From: Rickettsia typhi
GTDB taxonomy: Bacteria; Pseudomonadota; Alphaproteobacteria; Rickettsiales; Rickettsiaceae
Length of the DNA: 64,000 nucleotides
Direction: 5' to 3'
Assembly: GCA_945865485.1 (NCBI GenBank)
Contig: CAMBEC010000002.1
Span: forward strand, 2,501 to 66,500
The position numbers were made by a program, and so were the translations under genes. The notes under the pieces are model-generated. The model was not told where the DNA came from. It made no database searches and saw only the letters and a list, made by a program, of their open reading frames with translations. This document shows, piece by piece, positions 43,739 to 51,986 of the stretch; the first letter of the stretch is position 1, and each line of letters opens with the position of its first letter.

Positions 43739-44262
43739 TAGCTTGCAGTAATTTTATCGATGACCACCTTATACTCATCCTGTTGCTCTAAAAAAGTATT
43801 TTTTGTATAAGTCATAAGATAGTCCAAATCCGTTTCACCAAAAATAGTTGCGCCAAATCTTTGATAGAAATCTACAGCTTTCTTATTATTTTTTCTTACA
43901 TCAAAATTAGTTTTATCCAATCCTAGTCCAAAAAATACAAATCTATATAATAAAAATACCGACTCAAAGCTAGCATATTTCCTAGCCTCGGGTACTACAA
44001 TCCAGCTACCCCAACAAAAAATACTGTCCTTAATATCATAAACCCTTATCGTTCCAACAAGTTCTTGCTTCTTGTTTTGTATGATAAAATAAAAATCTCT
44101 GGAATATAGCCTATGCGTTTTTATCCATTCTCTTTGTTTGTCTAGGTCATTCTCAACTGGAGAAAGGTACTGATTTAATTCTGGATCAAGACGCAGAGCT
44201 AAAATAAATTCTGCATCGTCAATTTCTACTAGCCTTAGGTCGATATTTTTCCCTAGTATCAC
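43738..44262 (-). CDS. GNAT-family N-acetyltransferase, probably for an amino sugar
   Basis: A 174-residue GNAT-fold protein. LRLVEIDDAEFILALRLDPE is the N-terminal helix pair, ELVGTIRVYDI the beta-4 region, and FDVRKNNKKAVDFYQRFGAT the acetyl-CoA-binding end. Its place between an aminotransferase cluster and a GT2 suggests that it acetylates the 3-amino group of the dTDP-linked sugar, like the PseH type, in place of the hexapeptide-fold FdtC/QdtC enzyme. That role is inferred. It overlaps the GT61 stop by four bases (ATGA) and the GT2 start by one. Confidence 0.8.
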   Translation of the reverse strand: MILGKNIDLRLVEIDDAEFILALRLDPELNQYLSPVENDLDKQREWIKTHRLYSRDFYFIIQNKKQELVGTIRVYDIKDSIFCWGSWIVVPEARKYASFESVFLLYRFVFFGLGLDKTNFDVRKNNKKAVDFYQRFGATIFGETDLDYLMTYTKNTFLEQQDEYKVVIDKITAS

Positions 44263-45587
44263 CGAAAACCCTCTTTATCCAAAAAATCAATTAGTAATTT
44301 TATATCAATATGAAAATCCGCATGAATACTATATTTTTTTCTAACCACTATACTTTTACCAATAATATACTCTAAATTGAGGCCTAAAGCTTGAGTAAGA
44401 GCACCGAATAAATGAAGATTGGTTTGACTAGCATCACTCATCATCATCAATATTTTACAATCCTTAGGGGCAAAAATGAAATTAGCCATTCCAGCCCCGC
44501 TTTGACCTATTATCAACTTAGCCTGAGAAAATAGTTGCACTTGAGCAAAGAACGACAAATGCTCTGGAAATATTATCTCGAAACCTTTTTCAACTAAAAT
44601 ATCCTCTATCTCATTCGAATTAAGCACTTGTCTATAATCAGAATTTTTTCTAGAAATATACAGCTTTCTAAAGCTTAGTAGGTTCTTACCAGATGCTATT
44701 TTTTTTAAAACAGCTTCTCTAACATAGCTAATTGCTTTGTCAGAATACAAAGAATCTTTATCGTAAATTGGATTATTATAGTTATCATGAACTACTGACA
44801 ATTGAGACGGGAAATATAGCTTGCCAATCTCATATACAGTATTGCTATTCAGTTTTATTAATTTTCTATTATCTTGATTCAATAATTCGAGGGCTTCATA
44901 AAATTGTTTTGGCAAGTCCTCATCAACCAATAAAGGAATATTATTATCAAGTTCATTCACAAGGCTTAATCTCGGTAAACATTCTATTATCCAATGAAAA
45001 TAGTTTTTTGAATGATCTTTAGCAAAATGAATTCCCTGATCAATATTTATAGTTTTTAAAGGAAGTTTGATTGTAATATTACCTCTAGAAACGCTTGATA
45101 TTAAAGGCGATTTTACGGCATATCTGTCAAAGGTATTTTTATCAATTTCATCATATAGTATGCTTTTATCTACAACAATTAAATCTGTGCCCGCAAAGAT
45201 TTGTGCACCACTAATTTCGGCCAAATAAATATCCGGCAATTTTGCTTCGCAAGCATATGCTTCATTTACTTTAAACCCTTTATTAATTACTTTAGGCAAT
45301 GTTAACTCTATAATTTCACCTTCCTTGTGAAAAATTACCCGAGCCTTTAAATTTTGACATCCTTCTAGAATAGAAAAATACGGTAGAGTAACTTTTTTAA
45401 AGAAAAACACTCTATTTAATTTTAAACTATCCAAATTTTTTTGAAAAATTTCCCTACTTGGATTTAAACGAATAGCAACACTTATAATATATCCAGTAAC
45501 AATCTGTGCTACCCGATAAAAGCGCATTGCAAACCAATTAAGTAAATTAGCCAAAGTAAGTTTTTTGTATAATTTAGCTATCTTCAT
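44259..45587 (-). CDS. glycosyltransferase family 61 (DUF563) protein
   Basis: A 442-residue protein whose C-terminal half carries the GT61 pattern: NYFHWIIECLPRLSLVNELD, KLYISRKNSDYRQVLNSNEI, and LIIGQSGAGMANFIFAPKDC, with the GAGM loop of DUF563. The N-terminal half (residues ~1-170) is family-variable, with a weak hydrophobic stretch near 20-40. GT61 enzymes transfer pentoses or hexoses in plant and bacterial surface glycans. It follows the aminotransferase gene by nine bases and overlaps the GNAT gene, so it belongs to the amino-sugar cluster. The donor is unknown; a dTDP-dideoxy amino sugar is the natural guess. Confidence 0.85.
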   Translation of the reverse strand: MKIAKLYKKLTLANLLNWFAMRFYRVAQIVTGYIISVAIRLNPSREIFQKNLDSLKLNRVFFFKKVTLPYFSILEGCQNLKARVIFHKEGEIIELTLPKVINKGFKVNEAYACEAKLPDIYLAEISGAQIFAGTDLIVVDKSILYDEIDKNTFDRYAVKSPLISSVSRGNITIKLPLKTINIDQGIHFAKDHSKNYFHWIIECLPRLSLVNELDNNIPLLVDEDLPKQFYEALELLNQDNRKLIKLNSNTVYEIGKLYFPSQLSVVHDNYNNPIYDKDSLYSDKAISYVREAVLKKIASGKNLLSFRKLYISRKNSDYRQVLNSNEIEDILVEKGFEIIFPEHLSFFAQVQLFSQAKLIIGQSGAGMANFIFAPKDCKILMMMSDASQTNLHLFGALTQALGLNLEYIIGKSIVVRKKYSIHADFHIDIKLLIDFLDKEGFR

Positions 45588-45596
45588 ATCGATTTG

Positions 45597-46700
45597 TTAT
45601 GCAAAAAATTTCTTGATTATTTCAGCACAATAAGCTGCTTCTTTTTCCTGCAAATAAGGATGCATCGGCAGGCTAAGTACACTAGAGCAAATTTTTTCTG
45701 TATTCACGAATGAACCTTGCTTGATATTCATATCCTTATAGGCTTCTTGCATATGAATAGGTTTTGGATAATGAATAATTGCTCCGACACCATTTTTTCC
45801 GAGAAACTCTTTTAGCTCATCTCTTCTTGAAGTCCTAATAGCAAATATATGCCAAACATGCCCTGCATCGTATTCTGGCAGAATAATATCTCCTATACCC
45901 GCAAGCTCAGATAAGTAAATTTTAGCAACAGTGCGGCGCTTTTCATTCCAACTATCTAGATGTTTTAATTTGATAGACAACACGCCGGCTTGTAATTCAT
46001 CTAACCTGCTATTTACGCCCTTTATTTTGTGTTCATAGCGAACTGGACTTCCGTAATTGCGTAGTAATTTAATTTTCTCAGCCAAAGCCGAATCATTTGT
46101 TGAGATACACCCGCCATCACCAAAACAACCTAAGTTTTTACCTGGATAGAAACTAAAGCCAGAGCAATCACCAAACGTACCAGCTTTTTTACCACTTATT
46201 AGATCAACTGCACCGTGAGCCTGAGCAGAATCCTCAATAATTTTCAAATTATGCCGACTAGCAATTTCTATAATTTGGCGCATATCGCAAACACGGCCAT
46301 AAAGATGAACAGGCATAATCGCCTTTGTTCTATTAGTTATAGCTTTCTCAATTTCCAGCGGATCTATAAGGCAAGTTTTACTATCAACCTCTACAGGAAC
46401 AGGGGTAGCACCAGCTTCCGAAACAGCAAGCCAAGATGCAATAAATGTATGAGCTGGTACTATTACTTCATCACCAGCTTTTATATCCATAGCTTTGATA
46501 CTAAGGACAAGCGCATCAAAGCCGTCTCCTACTCCAATTACATGTTTTACTCCCAAATACTGAGCAAATTCTTGTTCGAATTTAGATAATTTATCTCCAA
46601 GTATATATGAACTATCTTCATTAACCTCATACCAAAGATGATCAAATTCAGACTTTAGCTCTTTATATACTTTTTTTAAATCTAAGAAATGGACATCCAT
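45597..46700 (-). CDS. DegT/DnrJ/EryC1-family sugar aminotransferase (FdtB/QdtB-like)
   Basis: A PLP enzyme of 367 residues that transfers an amino group from glutamate to a dTDP-ketosugar. [82 protein letters not shown] and [16 protein letters not shown] (PLP Lys188) are all in place. The immediate partner is a 3,4-ketoisomerase gene, and a 3-ketosugar is the product of that enzyme, so a 3-amino-3,6-dideoxyhexose is the likely product, as for FdtB or QdtB. The start overlaps the end of the ketoisomerase gene by 19 bases. Confidence 0.9.
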   Translation of the reverse strand: MDVHFLDLKKVYKELKSEFDHLWYEVNEDSSYILGDKLSKFEQEFAQYLGVKHVIGVGDGFDALVLSIKAMDIKAGDEVIVPAHTFIASWLAVSEAGATPVPVEVDSKTCLIDPLEIEKAITNRTKAIMPVHLYGRVCDMRQIIEIASRHNLKIIEDSAQAHGAVDLISGKKAGTFGDCSGFSFYPGKNLGCFGDGGCISTNDSALAEKIKLLRNYGSPVRYEHKIKGVNSRLDELQAGVLSIKLKHLDSWNEKRRTVAKIYLSELAGIGDIILPEYDAGHVWHIFAIRTSRRDELKEFLGKNGVGAIIHYPKPIHMQEAYKDMNIKQGSFVNTEKICSSVLSLPMHPYLQEKEAAYCAEIIKKFFA

Positions 46701-47083
46701 TTTTGAAACTCCTTGTATGATCTAATATAATCTTGTTCATCATAAACATCAGATGCCAGCACAATAACCTGAGGATCATTTTGAAAATTCACTAATTCTC
46801 TCCATAAAGGCTTGGTAATGCACAAACCTTTATCTGGCGAGTCTAGAATAACCGACTCTCTTTGTTGTCCATCGTCTAAAGTAAATTCAACTGATCCGTG
46901 CGTGCAAAAAATAAATTGCTGCAGTTCTTTATGGGCATGAGCCCCACGAACTTCCTTTATATCATATAGCCAGTATACCCTTTTAACAACAAAAGTTAAA
47001 AGTTGCCCTAGCTCAGCAAAGGAAAGGCTTCCTCTCTCATCGCTAATGCGGGGTATTTGAACTAGTTTGTATCCTTCGATCAC
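46682..47083 (-). CDS. dTDP-4-keto-6-deoxyhexose 3,4-ketoisomerase (FdtA/QdtA/WxcM type)
   Basis: A 133-residue cupin that moves the keto group of dTDP-4-keto-6-deoxyglucose to C3. [40 protein letters not shown] (with the His-x-His that matches the catalytic pair of FdtA), [14 protein letters not shown] and [10 protein letters not shown] form the cupin core. FdtA and QdtA give the galacto or gluco epimer, and the sequence cannot decide between them. The start is a GTG. It is first in the five-gene sugar cluster. The rmlA/rmlB genes that make the substrate are not in the window. Confidence 0.87.
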   Translation of the reverse strand: MIEGYKLVQIPRISDERGSLSFAELGQLLTFVVKRVYWLYDIKEVRGAHAHKELQQFIFCTHGSVEFTLDDGQQRESVILDSPDKGLCITKPLWRELVNFQNDPQVIVLASDVYDEQDYIRSYKEFQKWMSIS

Positions 47084-47193
47084 AACTTAAAATTAACTCT
47101 TTTTATATACTATTTTGTAAAACTATTGAAAAAAGATATGATATATTAAAATTCCTGTCAATAAGGTTTCACAAAAACATCTATAAACATCAC

Positions 47194-47288
47194 AGTCAAT
47201 TCAGATGAAGATCGGACTAGGACCGAGGAGCGAAGCCTATAAGTACTGGGAAGCAACTAGGAATGCCCTAACTTCATCTGAATTGACT
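47194..47288. repeat. 95-bp palindromic element with perfect 17-bp arms
   Basis: AGTCAATTCAGATGAAG (47194-47210) is inverted perfectly as CTTCATCTGAATTGACT (47272-47288). The 61-base interior is G+C-richer than its surroundings (GGACTAGGACCGAGGAGCG, GGAATGCCC) and may fold further. It lies between the divergent ketoisomerase and helicase genes, ending 62 bases before the helicase start. Confidence 0.8.
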
Positions 47289-47350
47289 ATAGACTAAAGA
47301 TCTATAGCACTTTATGATCCTCTCATTGGGTATTATCATAATTATATTAA

Positions 47351-49501
47351 ATGCACGACAATCAAGAAGAATTAAATGAACCGCAACTACTTGCAACAAG
47401 ATACACAGAAGGCCCTCTTCTTGTTCTTGCTGGAGCTGGTACGGGTAAGACAAAAGTTTTAACACACCGCATAGCCCATATTATAGAGCAAAGCCTTGCA
47501 CAACCCTATGAAATTTTAGCTGTAACATTTACCAATAAAGCTGCTAAAGAAATGCAAGATAGAATAACTAATATTATTCATGCTGATGGACTTAATATTG
47601 GTACATTTCACTCCATTGCTGCAAGAATGCTAAGGACTCACATTGCTTCCCTAGGAAAAGATTTAACAAGCAACTTCACCATTATCAATCAAGATGACCA
47701 GATTCGACTCGTCAAAAATATTGCTCTTGAGCTAAACATAGATGTGAAGCAATATCCGGCTAAGATGATTCACATTATTATCTCCAAATGGAAAGACCAA
47801 GGCCTAACGCCAGATAAAATAGGTGAGTCAGATTTTATTGCACCAGCTTATAGACTTGCCAAAATAGTTTATTTTGAATATCAAAAGCAAATGCACGCCT
47901 CAAACGCAGTTGATTTTGGGGACTTACTGCTTTATTGCAATCAACTATTGATTCATAACCCTGATATTCTAGAACATTACCAAAACAAATTTAAGTATAT
48001 ATTGGTCGATGAGTACCAAGATACCAACGCCGTTCAATATGTTTGGGTTCGTATGCTCGCTAGTAAACATAAAAATATTTGCTGCGTTGGCGATGACGAC
48101 CAATCAATATATAGCTGGAGAGGTGCTGAAGTTAAAAATATACTTCGGTTTGAACAAGATTTTCCAAATGCTATCGTGGTCAAGCTTGAACAAAATTATC
48201 GTTCAACTCCTTATATTTTAAGCGCGGCATCCCAAATTATCAGCCACAACAAACATAGGCACAGTAAAAAGCTTTGGACCGACCAAAAAGACGGAGAAAA
48301 AATTAAAATTATTTCTTGCTGGAACGATAAGGAAGAAGCGCGATTTGTTACTACCGAAATAGCAAAATTTATAAATAATGGTAAGTACAAAACAAATCAG
48401 ATCGCAATTCTTGTGAGAGCTGGCTTCCAAACAAGATCTTTTGAGGAAACATTTATCAGCAATGCCCTACCATACCAAATTATTGGTGGCCTTAGATTTT
48501 ATGAGAGAATGGAAATTCGTGACTTGCTTTCTTACATTCGTCTTAGCATTAATCATAACGATAACCTTGCTCTTGAACGCATTATCAACGTACCAAAACG
48601 ATCAATTGGTAATGTTACCCTAAAAAAAATCAAAGACTTTGCTTCTGAATACGAAGTATCTGTATTTGAAGCACTGAAGCAGATGATTGAACAAAATATC
48701 TTAAAAGGTAAAACAAAAGATAGTCTCGAAGAATTTACCGACCTAATTGTTCTATGCGGTCAGAAATATCAGCATGAATCAGCATTTGAAGTAACAAAAT
48801 TTATTTTGGAAAAATCTGGTTACCTTGCCGTATTAAAAGAAGAAAAAACCGACGAATCCAGAGCCAGAATTGAAAACCTCAATGAGATGCTAAGAGCGAT
48901 CGATGAATTTAATAACATTACTGAATTTGTTGAACATTCAAGCTTAGTAATGGATAATGAATCACTAGAGTCTGACTTTGGTGGTACAGTTAAAATCATG
49001 ACTCTTCATGCAGCAAAGGGACTTGAGTTTGATTTGGTATTCTTGCCTGGCTGGGAAGAGAATATTTTTCCTCACCAAAAAGCCATAGCTGAAGAAGGAG
49101 ATAAGGGACTTGAAGAAGAAAGACGTATCGCATATGTCGGAATTACGCGCGCCAAAAAAGAACTTTACATCACACACGCTGAGAGTCGAAGAATTTTCGC
49201 TGAATTCATTAAGTCTGTACCGTCAAGATTTTTAAGAGAAATACCGTCTGAATTATGCGCAGCTAGTTCTTCTACTAACAAACTTAATTACTTAGGATCA
49301 AGACATAATTTTTCAATGCAACCAAGCAACCAGAGGCAAAATAATATTGATACTATAGCCACAAAAAAACCTGGCAGCAGGATACGGCACTCTAAATTTG
49401 GTACTGGTGTTATTGTGAGAAAAAATGGCGACAGCCTAGAAATAGCATTCGAAAAGATTGGTCTTAAAACAATTAAAGAAGCCTATGTTGAATTGATATA
49501 A
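47351..49501 (+). CDS. uvrD: UvrD/PcrA-type 3'-5' DNA helicase
   Basis: A superfamily 1 helicase of 716 residues for nucleotide-excision and mismatch repair and replication-fork upkeep. [19 protein letters not shown] precedes Walker [18 protein letters not shown] (27-43). FTNKAAKEM is motif Ia. [13 protein letters not shown] is motif [15 protein letters not shown] motif [15 protein letters not shown] motif [22 protein letters not shown] motif V, and [20 protein letters not shown] motif VI. The C-terminus [20 protein letters not shown] is the Tudor-like RNA-polymerase-binding domain of PcrA/UvrD. It is a lone gene with palindromes on both sides. Confidence 0.95.
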   Translation: MHDNQEELNEPQLLATRYTEGPLLVLAGAGTGKTKVLTHRIAHIIEQSLAQPYEILAVTFTNKAAKEMQDRITNIIHADGLNIGTFHSIAARMLRTHIASLGKDLTSNFTIINQDDQIRLVKNIALELNIDVKQYPAKMIHIIISKWKDQGLTPDKIGESDFIAPAYRLAKIVYFEYQKQMHASNAVDFGDLLLYCNQLLIHNPDILEHYQNKFKYILVDEYQDTNAVQYVWVRMLASKHKNICCVGDDDQSIYSWRGAEVKNILRFEQDFPNAIVVKLEQNYRSTPYILSAASQIISHNKHRHSKKLWTDQKDGEKIKIISCWNDKEEARFVTTEIAKFINNGKYKTNQIAILVRAGFQTRSFEETFISNALPYQIIGGLRFYERMEIRDLLSYIRLSINHNDNLALERIINVPKRSIGNVTLKKIKDFASEYEVSVFEALKQMIEQNILKGKTKDSLEEFTDLIVLCGQKYQHESAFEVTKFILEKSGYLAVLKEEKTDESRARIENLNEMLRAIDEFNNITEFVEHSSLVMDNESLESDFGGTVKIMTLHAAKGLEFDLVFLPGWEENIFPHQKAIAEEGDKGLEEERRIAYVGITRAKKELYITHAESRRIFAEFIKSVPSRFLREIPSELCAASSSTNKLNYLGSRHNFSMQPSNQRQNNIDTIATKKPGSRIRHSKFGTGVIVRKNGDSLEIAFEKIGLKTIKEAYVELI

Positions 49502-49656
49502 ATCAACATACATACTTTGCTCAAAACCATCATGCTAAATTTGCAGATTTTTAGCTCAGTATTGTCTCTGAAAATACCGTCATGGCTAGAAAGAATGAGC
49601 CTCTAGAACCGTCCAGTCTAAAACTTTATAAAAATTATCAATCAAAATAATGTTAT

Positions 49657-49703
49657 GGACTATAGAAGTTTATTGAAATAGTCTCAATAAACTTCTATAG
49701 TCC
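49657..49703. repeat. perfect 20-bp inverted repeat with 7-base loop
   Basis: GGACTATAGAAGTTTATTGA and TCAATAAACTTCTATAGTCC are exact reverse complements around AATAGTC. It begins 156 bases after the helicase stop and ends 33 bases before the permease ATG. The 3' side is T-rich (CATTTTTAATAATTTG) but has no unbroken T run, so it could be a weak terminator, a regulatory hairpin in the permease leader, or a mini-palindrome of the repeat set. Confidence 0.8.
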
Positions 49704-49736
49704 TGTTCATTTTTAATAATTTGGGATAATCCAATT

Positions 49737-51053
49737 ATGTCTAATAAAATAGGGTTTTGGGCAGTATTTGCTTTTGTAACGGGAAGTCAGATCGGATCAG
49801 GCGTATTCATGCTTCCAGCGAATTTAGCTGGGTATGGCATTTTTAGTTTAGTCGGTTGGGCAATATCTGGAGTAGGAGCAATTGCTCTTTGTTTGGTCTT
49901 TGCATCGCTTTGTGCAAAATTTCCTGAAACAGGTGGGCCACATACCTATGTAAAACATACTTTTGGCCTTACAGCAGCATTTTTTACCGGATGGACTTAT
50001 TGGATTATTTCATGGGTTAGCACTACCGCTGTGATAGTTACTGCAATAGGATCATTAAGTGTATTCATTGGTCCACGCTCACCATTCGTATATTTAGCCT
50101 TAGAAATTATATTACTTTTACTTATTACATTTTTAAATCTTAGAGGGGTTAAAGCAGCAGGGAAAGCAGAGCTTTTCTTAACTTTACTAAAATTCATCCC
50201 TCTATTAATTATGCCGCTAATAGCTTTATGTTTTTTCAATAGTAATAATTTTGTTATTGATCAAAGTGTCTCAAGCATTTCAACTACATCAATGCTTGCT
50301 AAAGTTACACTCTTAACTTTATGGGGTTTTATTGGTTTAGAATCTGCAACAACCCCAGCTGGCTCAGTAGAAAACCCTTCCAAAACTATTCCTAAAGCAA
50401 TTATTTCTGGTACTCTATGTGTAGCCCTGCTCTATTTTGTTAATAGCGTAGGAATAATGGGTTTAATACCTGGCCAAGATTTAATGCATTCAAAAGCCCC
50501 TTATGTTGATGCTGCTCAAATTATTTTCGGAGGCCAGTGGTATTTGGCTATAGCGTGTATTGCTGCAATTATTTGTGTAGGAACCCTAAATGCCTGGATA
50601 CTAGCAAGTGGGCAAGTAGCACTCGGCCTTGCAGAAGATGGTTTAATGCCTAAAATATTTGCTCAAAAAAACAAACATAACGCACCACTTTGGAGTATTG
50701 TAGCAAGTTGCGCTGGAATCATACCTTTATTATTTCTTACTGCCAATGAAAGCCTAGCTCAGCAAATAAATGCTATAATTGACTTTTCTGTAATGGCATT
50801 TCTTTTTGTATATTTAATGTGCTGCCTTGCTTTCTTAAAATTATTAATTCAAAAGAAATTGCAATGTTCCATTATACAATGGTCATTTGGCCTTATTGCT
50901 AGCGGTTTTTGTGTGTGGATAATATATGAAACACCTATTAAAACTTTAGCTATCGCAAGCTTATTTGTACTTAGTGGGCTACCGCTATATCTGTTTTGGT
51001 ATATACGAACTAAGCAACAACCATTGTTGGACAGAACCAATACAGAATTTTAA
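49737..51053 (+). CDS. APC-family amino acid permease/antiporter
   Basis: A 438-residue inner-membrane transporter with about twelve helices. IGFWAVFAFVTGSQIGSGVF is the first broken helix with the GSG motif of the APC fold; CAKFPETGGPHTYVKHTFG, the FTGWTYWIISW helix and LWGFIGLESATTPAGSVENP follow. It resembles AdiC/YjdE-type antiporters, and intracellular bacteria use such carriers to take up host amino acids. The substrate cannot be read. A strong hairpin sits in its leader region. It is convergent with the ompH/bamA pair across a palindromic element. Confidence 0.87.
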   Translation: MSNKIGFWAVFAFVTGSQIGSGVFMLPANLAGYGIFSLVGWAISGVGAIALCLVFASLCAKFPETGGPHTYVKHTFGLTAAFFTGWTYWIISWVSTTAVIVTAIGSLSVFIGPRSPFVYLALEIILLLLITFLNLRGVKAAGKAELFLTLLKFIPLLIMPLIALCFFNSNNFVIDQSVSSISTTSMLAKVTLLTLWGFIGLESATTPAGSVENPSKTIPKAIISGTLCVALLYFVNSVGIMGLIPGQDLMHSKAPYVDAAQIIFGGQWYLAIACIAAIICVGTLNAWILASGQVALGLAEDGLMPKIFAQKNKHNAPLWSIVASCAGIIPLLFLTANESLAQQINAIIDFSVMAFLFVYLMCCLAFLKLLIQKKLQCSIIQWSFGLIASGFCVWIIYETPIKTLAIASLFVLSGLPLYLFWYIRTKQQPLLDRTNTEF

Positions 51054-51097
51054 TATCTCTCTTATTAATAAATGTTTAGTGTGATTTATATTTAATC

Positions 51098-51348
51098 AAC
51101 CTGAATTATGGATAAGATAAATATTAGATTTAGTTATGTTCGGCAAGAACTATTTAGTAGTCATACCGGGCTTGATCCGGTATCTTCTTATCTACAGTCA
51201 TGCTGAACTCAGGTGGGTTTCGTACGTCTCTTCAGCCCAGTATCTTCTCCTATCCCATGAGATCCTGAAGTAAATTCCGGATGACGGTGCGTACAGGGAG
51301 CCCCAGTATAAAACCATATGACTCTATTTTTTATCCATAGTTCAGATT
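51098..51348 (-). mobile_element. palindromic TIR element, copy D (inverted)
   Basis: This copy is the reverse complement of the arrangement at 11177: AACCTGAATTATGGATAAG at one end and TTATCCATAGTTCAGATT at the other, with GGATGACGGTGCGTAC and AAAACCATATGACTCTAT inside. It is 251 bp long and lies between the 3' ends of the permease and ompH. It contains CATACCGGGCTTGATCCGGT, an internal palindrome. Confidence 0.85.
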
Positions 51349-51409
51349 AATTAGGAAATTCTATTTATAAATAGCGACTAATAAGCTAGTAAATGGATTA
51401 TTTTCGAGC

Positions 51410-51964
51410 TTATTCTTTAGAAGGGGAATATTTAATGTCTACTATACTAAGCCTTTCATTTAGCTTAGTTATAACCTCAAGGGTAATATTCATATTACTC
51501 TCAACAAATAATACCTGAGAACTTGGAAAAACAATATTAAATCCATACTGTTTTGAAAGCTCAGTTATTACATCAATAGTACTCTTATGAACTTGAGCTA
51601 TGGCTTTAGAGTGAGCTTCTTCTAAAGCACTTTTCTTATTCTGCATTTCTTTTTGAGTTTTGCTTACTTTTTTATTAAACTCCAAGACTTTCTTGTTAAA
51701 CTTTTCTTCACCTAAGGCTACACGCTCTTTAATTAATGCATCTTCTATACTCTTAAGGTTCATTGCCTTTTCAGTAACTTCTCTCTCAATATTATCACTA
51801 ATTTCATTAATAGACTTTTTTACATGTTTGATAGCAAGCGAATGTTCTAGTATTGACTCAACATCTACAACAGCTATCTTGGCAAGAAATTTATCTTCTG
51901 CTTCTGCCAAAGCAAAAATAGGTATTGTAACCAACAACAGCGCTATACATCGCAAAAATTTCAT
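51410..51964 (-). CDS. OmpH/Skp-family periplasmic chaperone
   Basis: A 184-residue exported chaperone. MKFLRCIALLLVTIPIFALA is a signal peptide. The mature part starts with KIAVVDVESILEHSLAIKHV, the beta-sheet head common to OmpH, then two long charged helices (residues ~45-135) that form the jellyfish-like arms, and a C-terminal ITELSKQYGFNIVFPSSQVL return strand. Skp holds unfolded outer-membrane proteins on their way to the BAM complex. It is 22 bases downstream of bamA, the standard partner order. Confidence 0.88.
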   Translation of the reverse strand: MKFLRCIALLLVTIPIFALAEAEDKFLAKIAVVDVESILEHSLAIKHVKKSINEISDNIEREVTEKAMNLKSIEDALIKERVALGEEKFNKKVLEFNKKVSKTQKEMQNKKSALEEAHSKAIAQVHKSTIDVITELSKQYGFNIVFPSSQVLFVESNMNITLEVITKLNERLSIVDIKYSPSKE

Positions 51965-51986
51965 CTAAGCGAAACCACTAATCTTA

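Noticed and set aside
44732..45022. 96-codon frame on the plus strand opposite the GT61 gene
   Set aside because: It lies wholly within a well-supported gene on the other strand and shows no family pattern.
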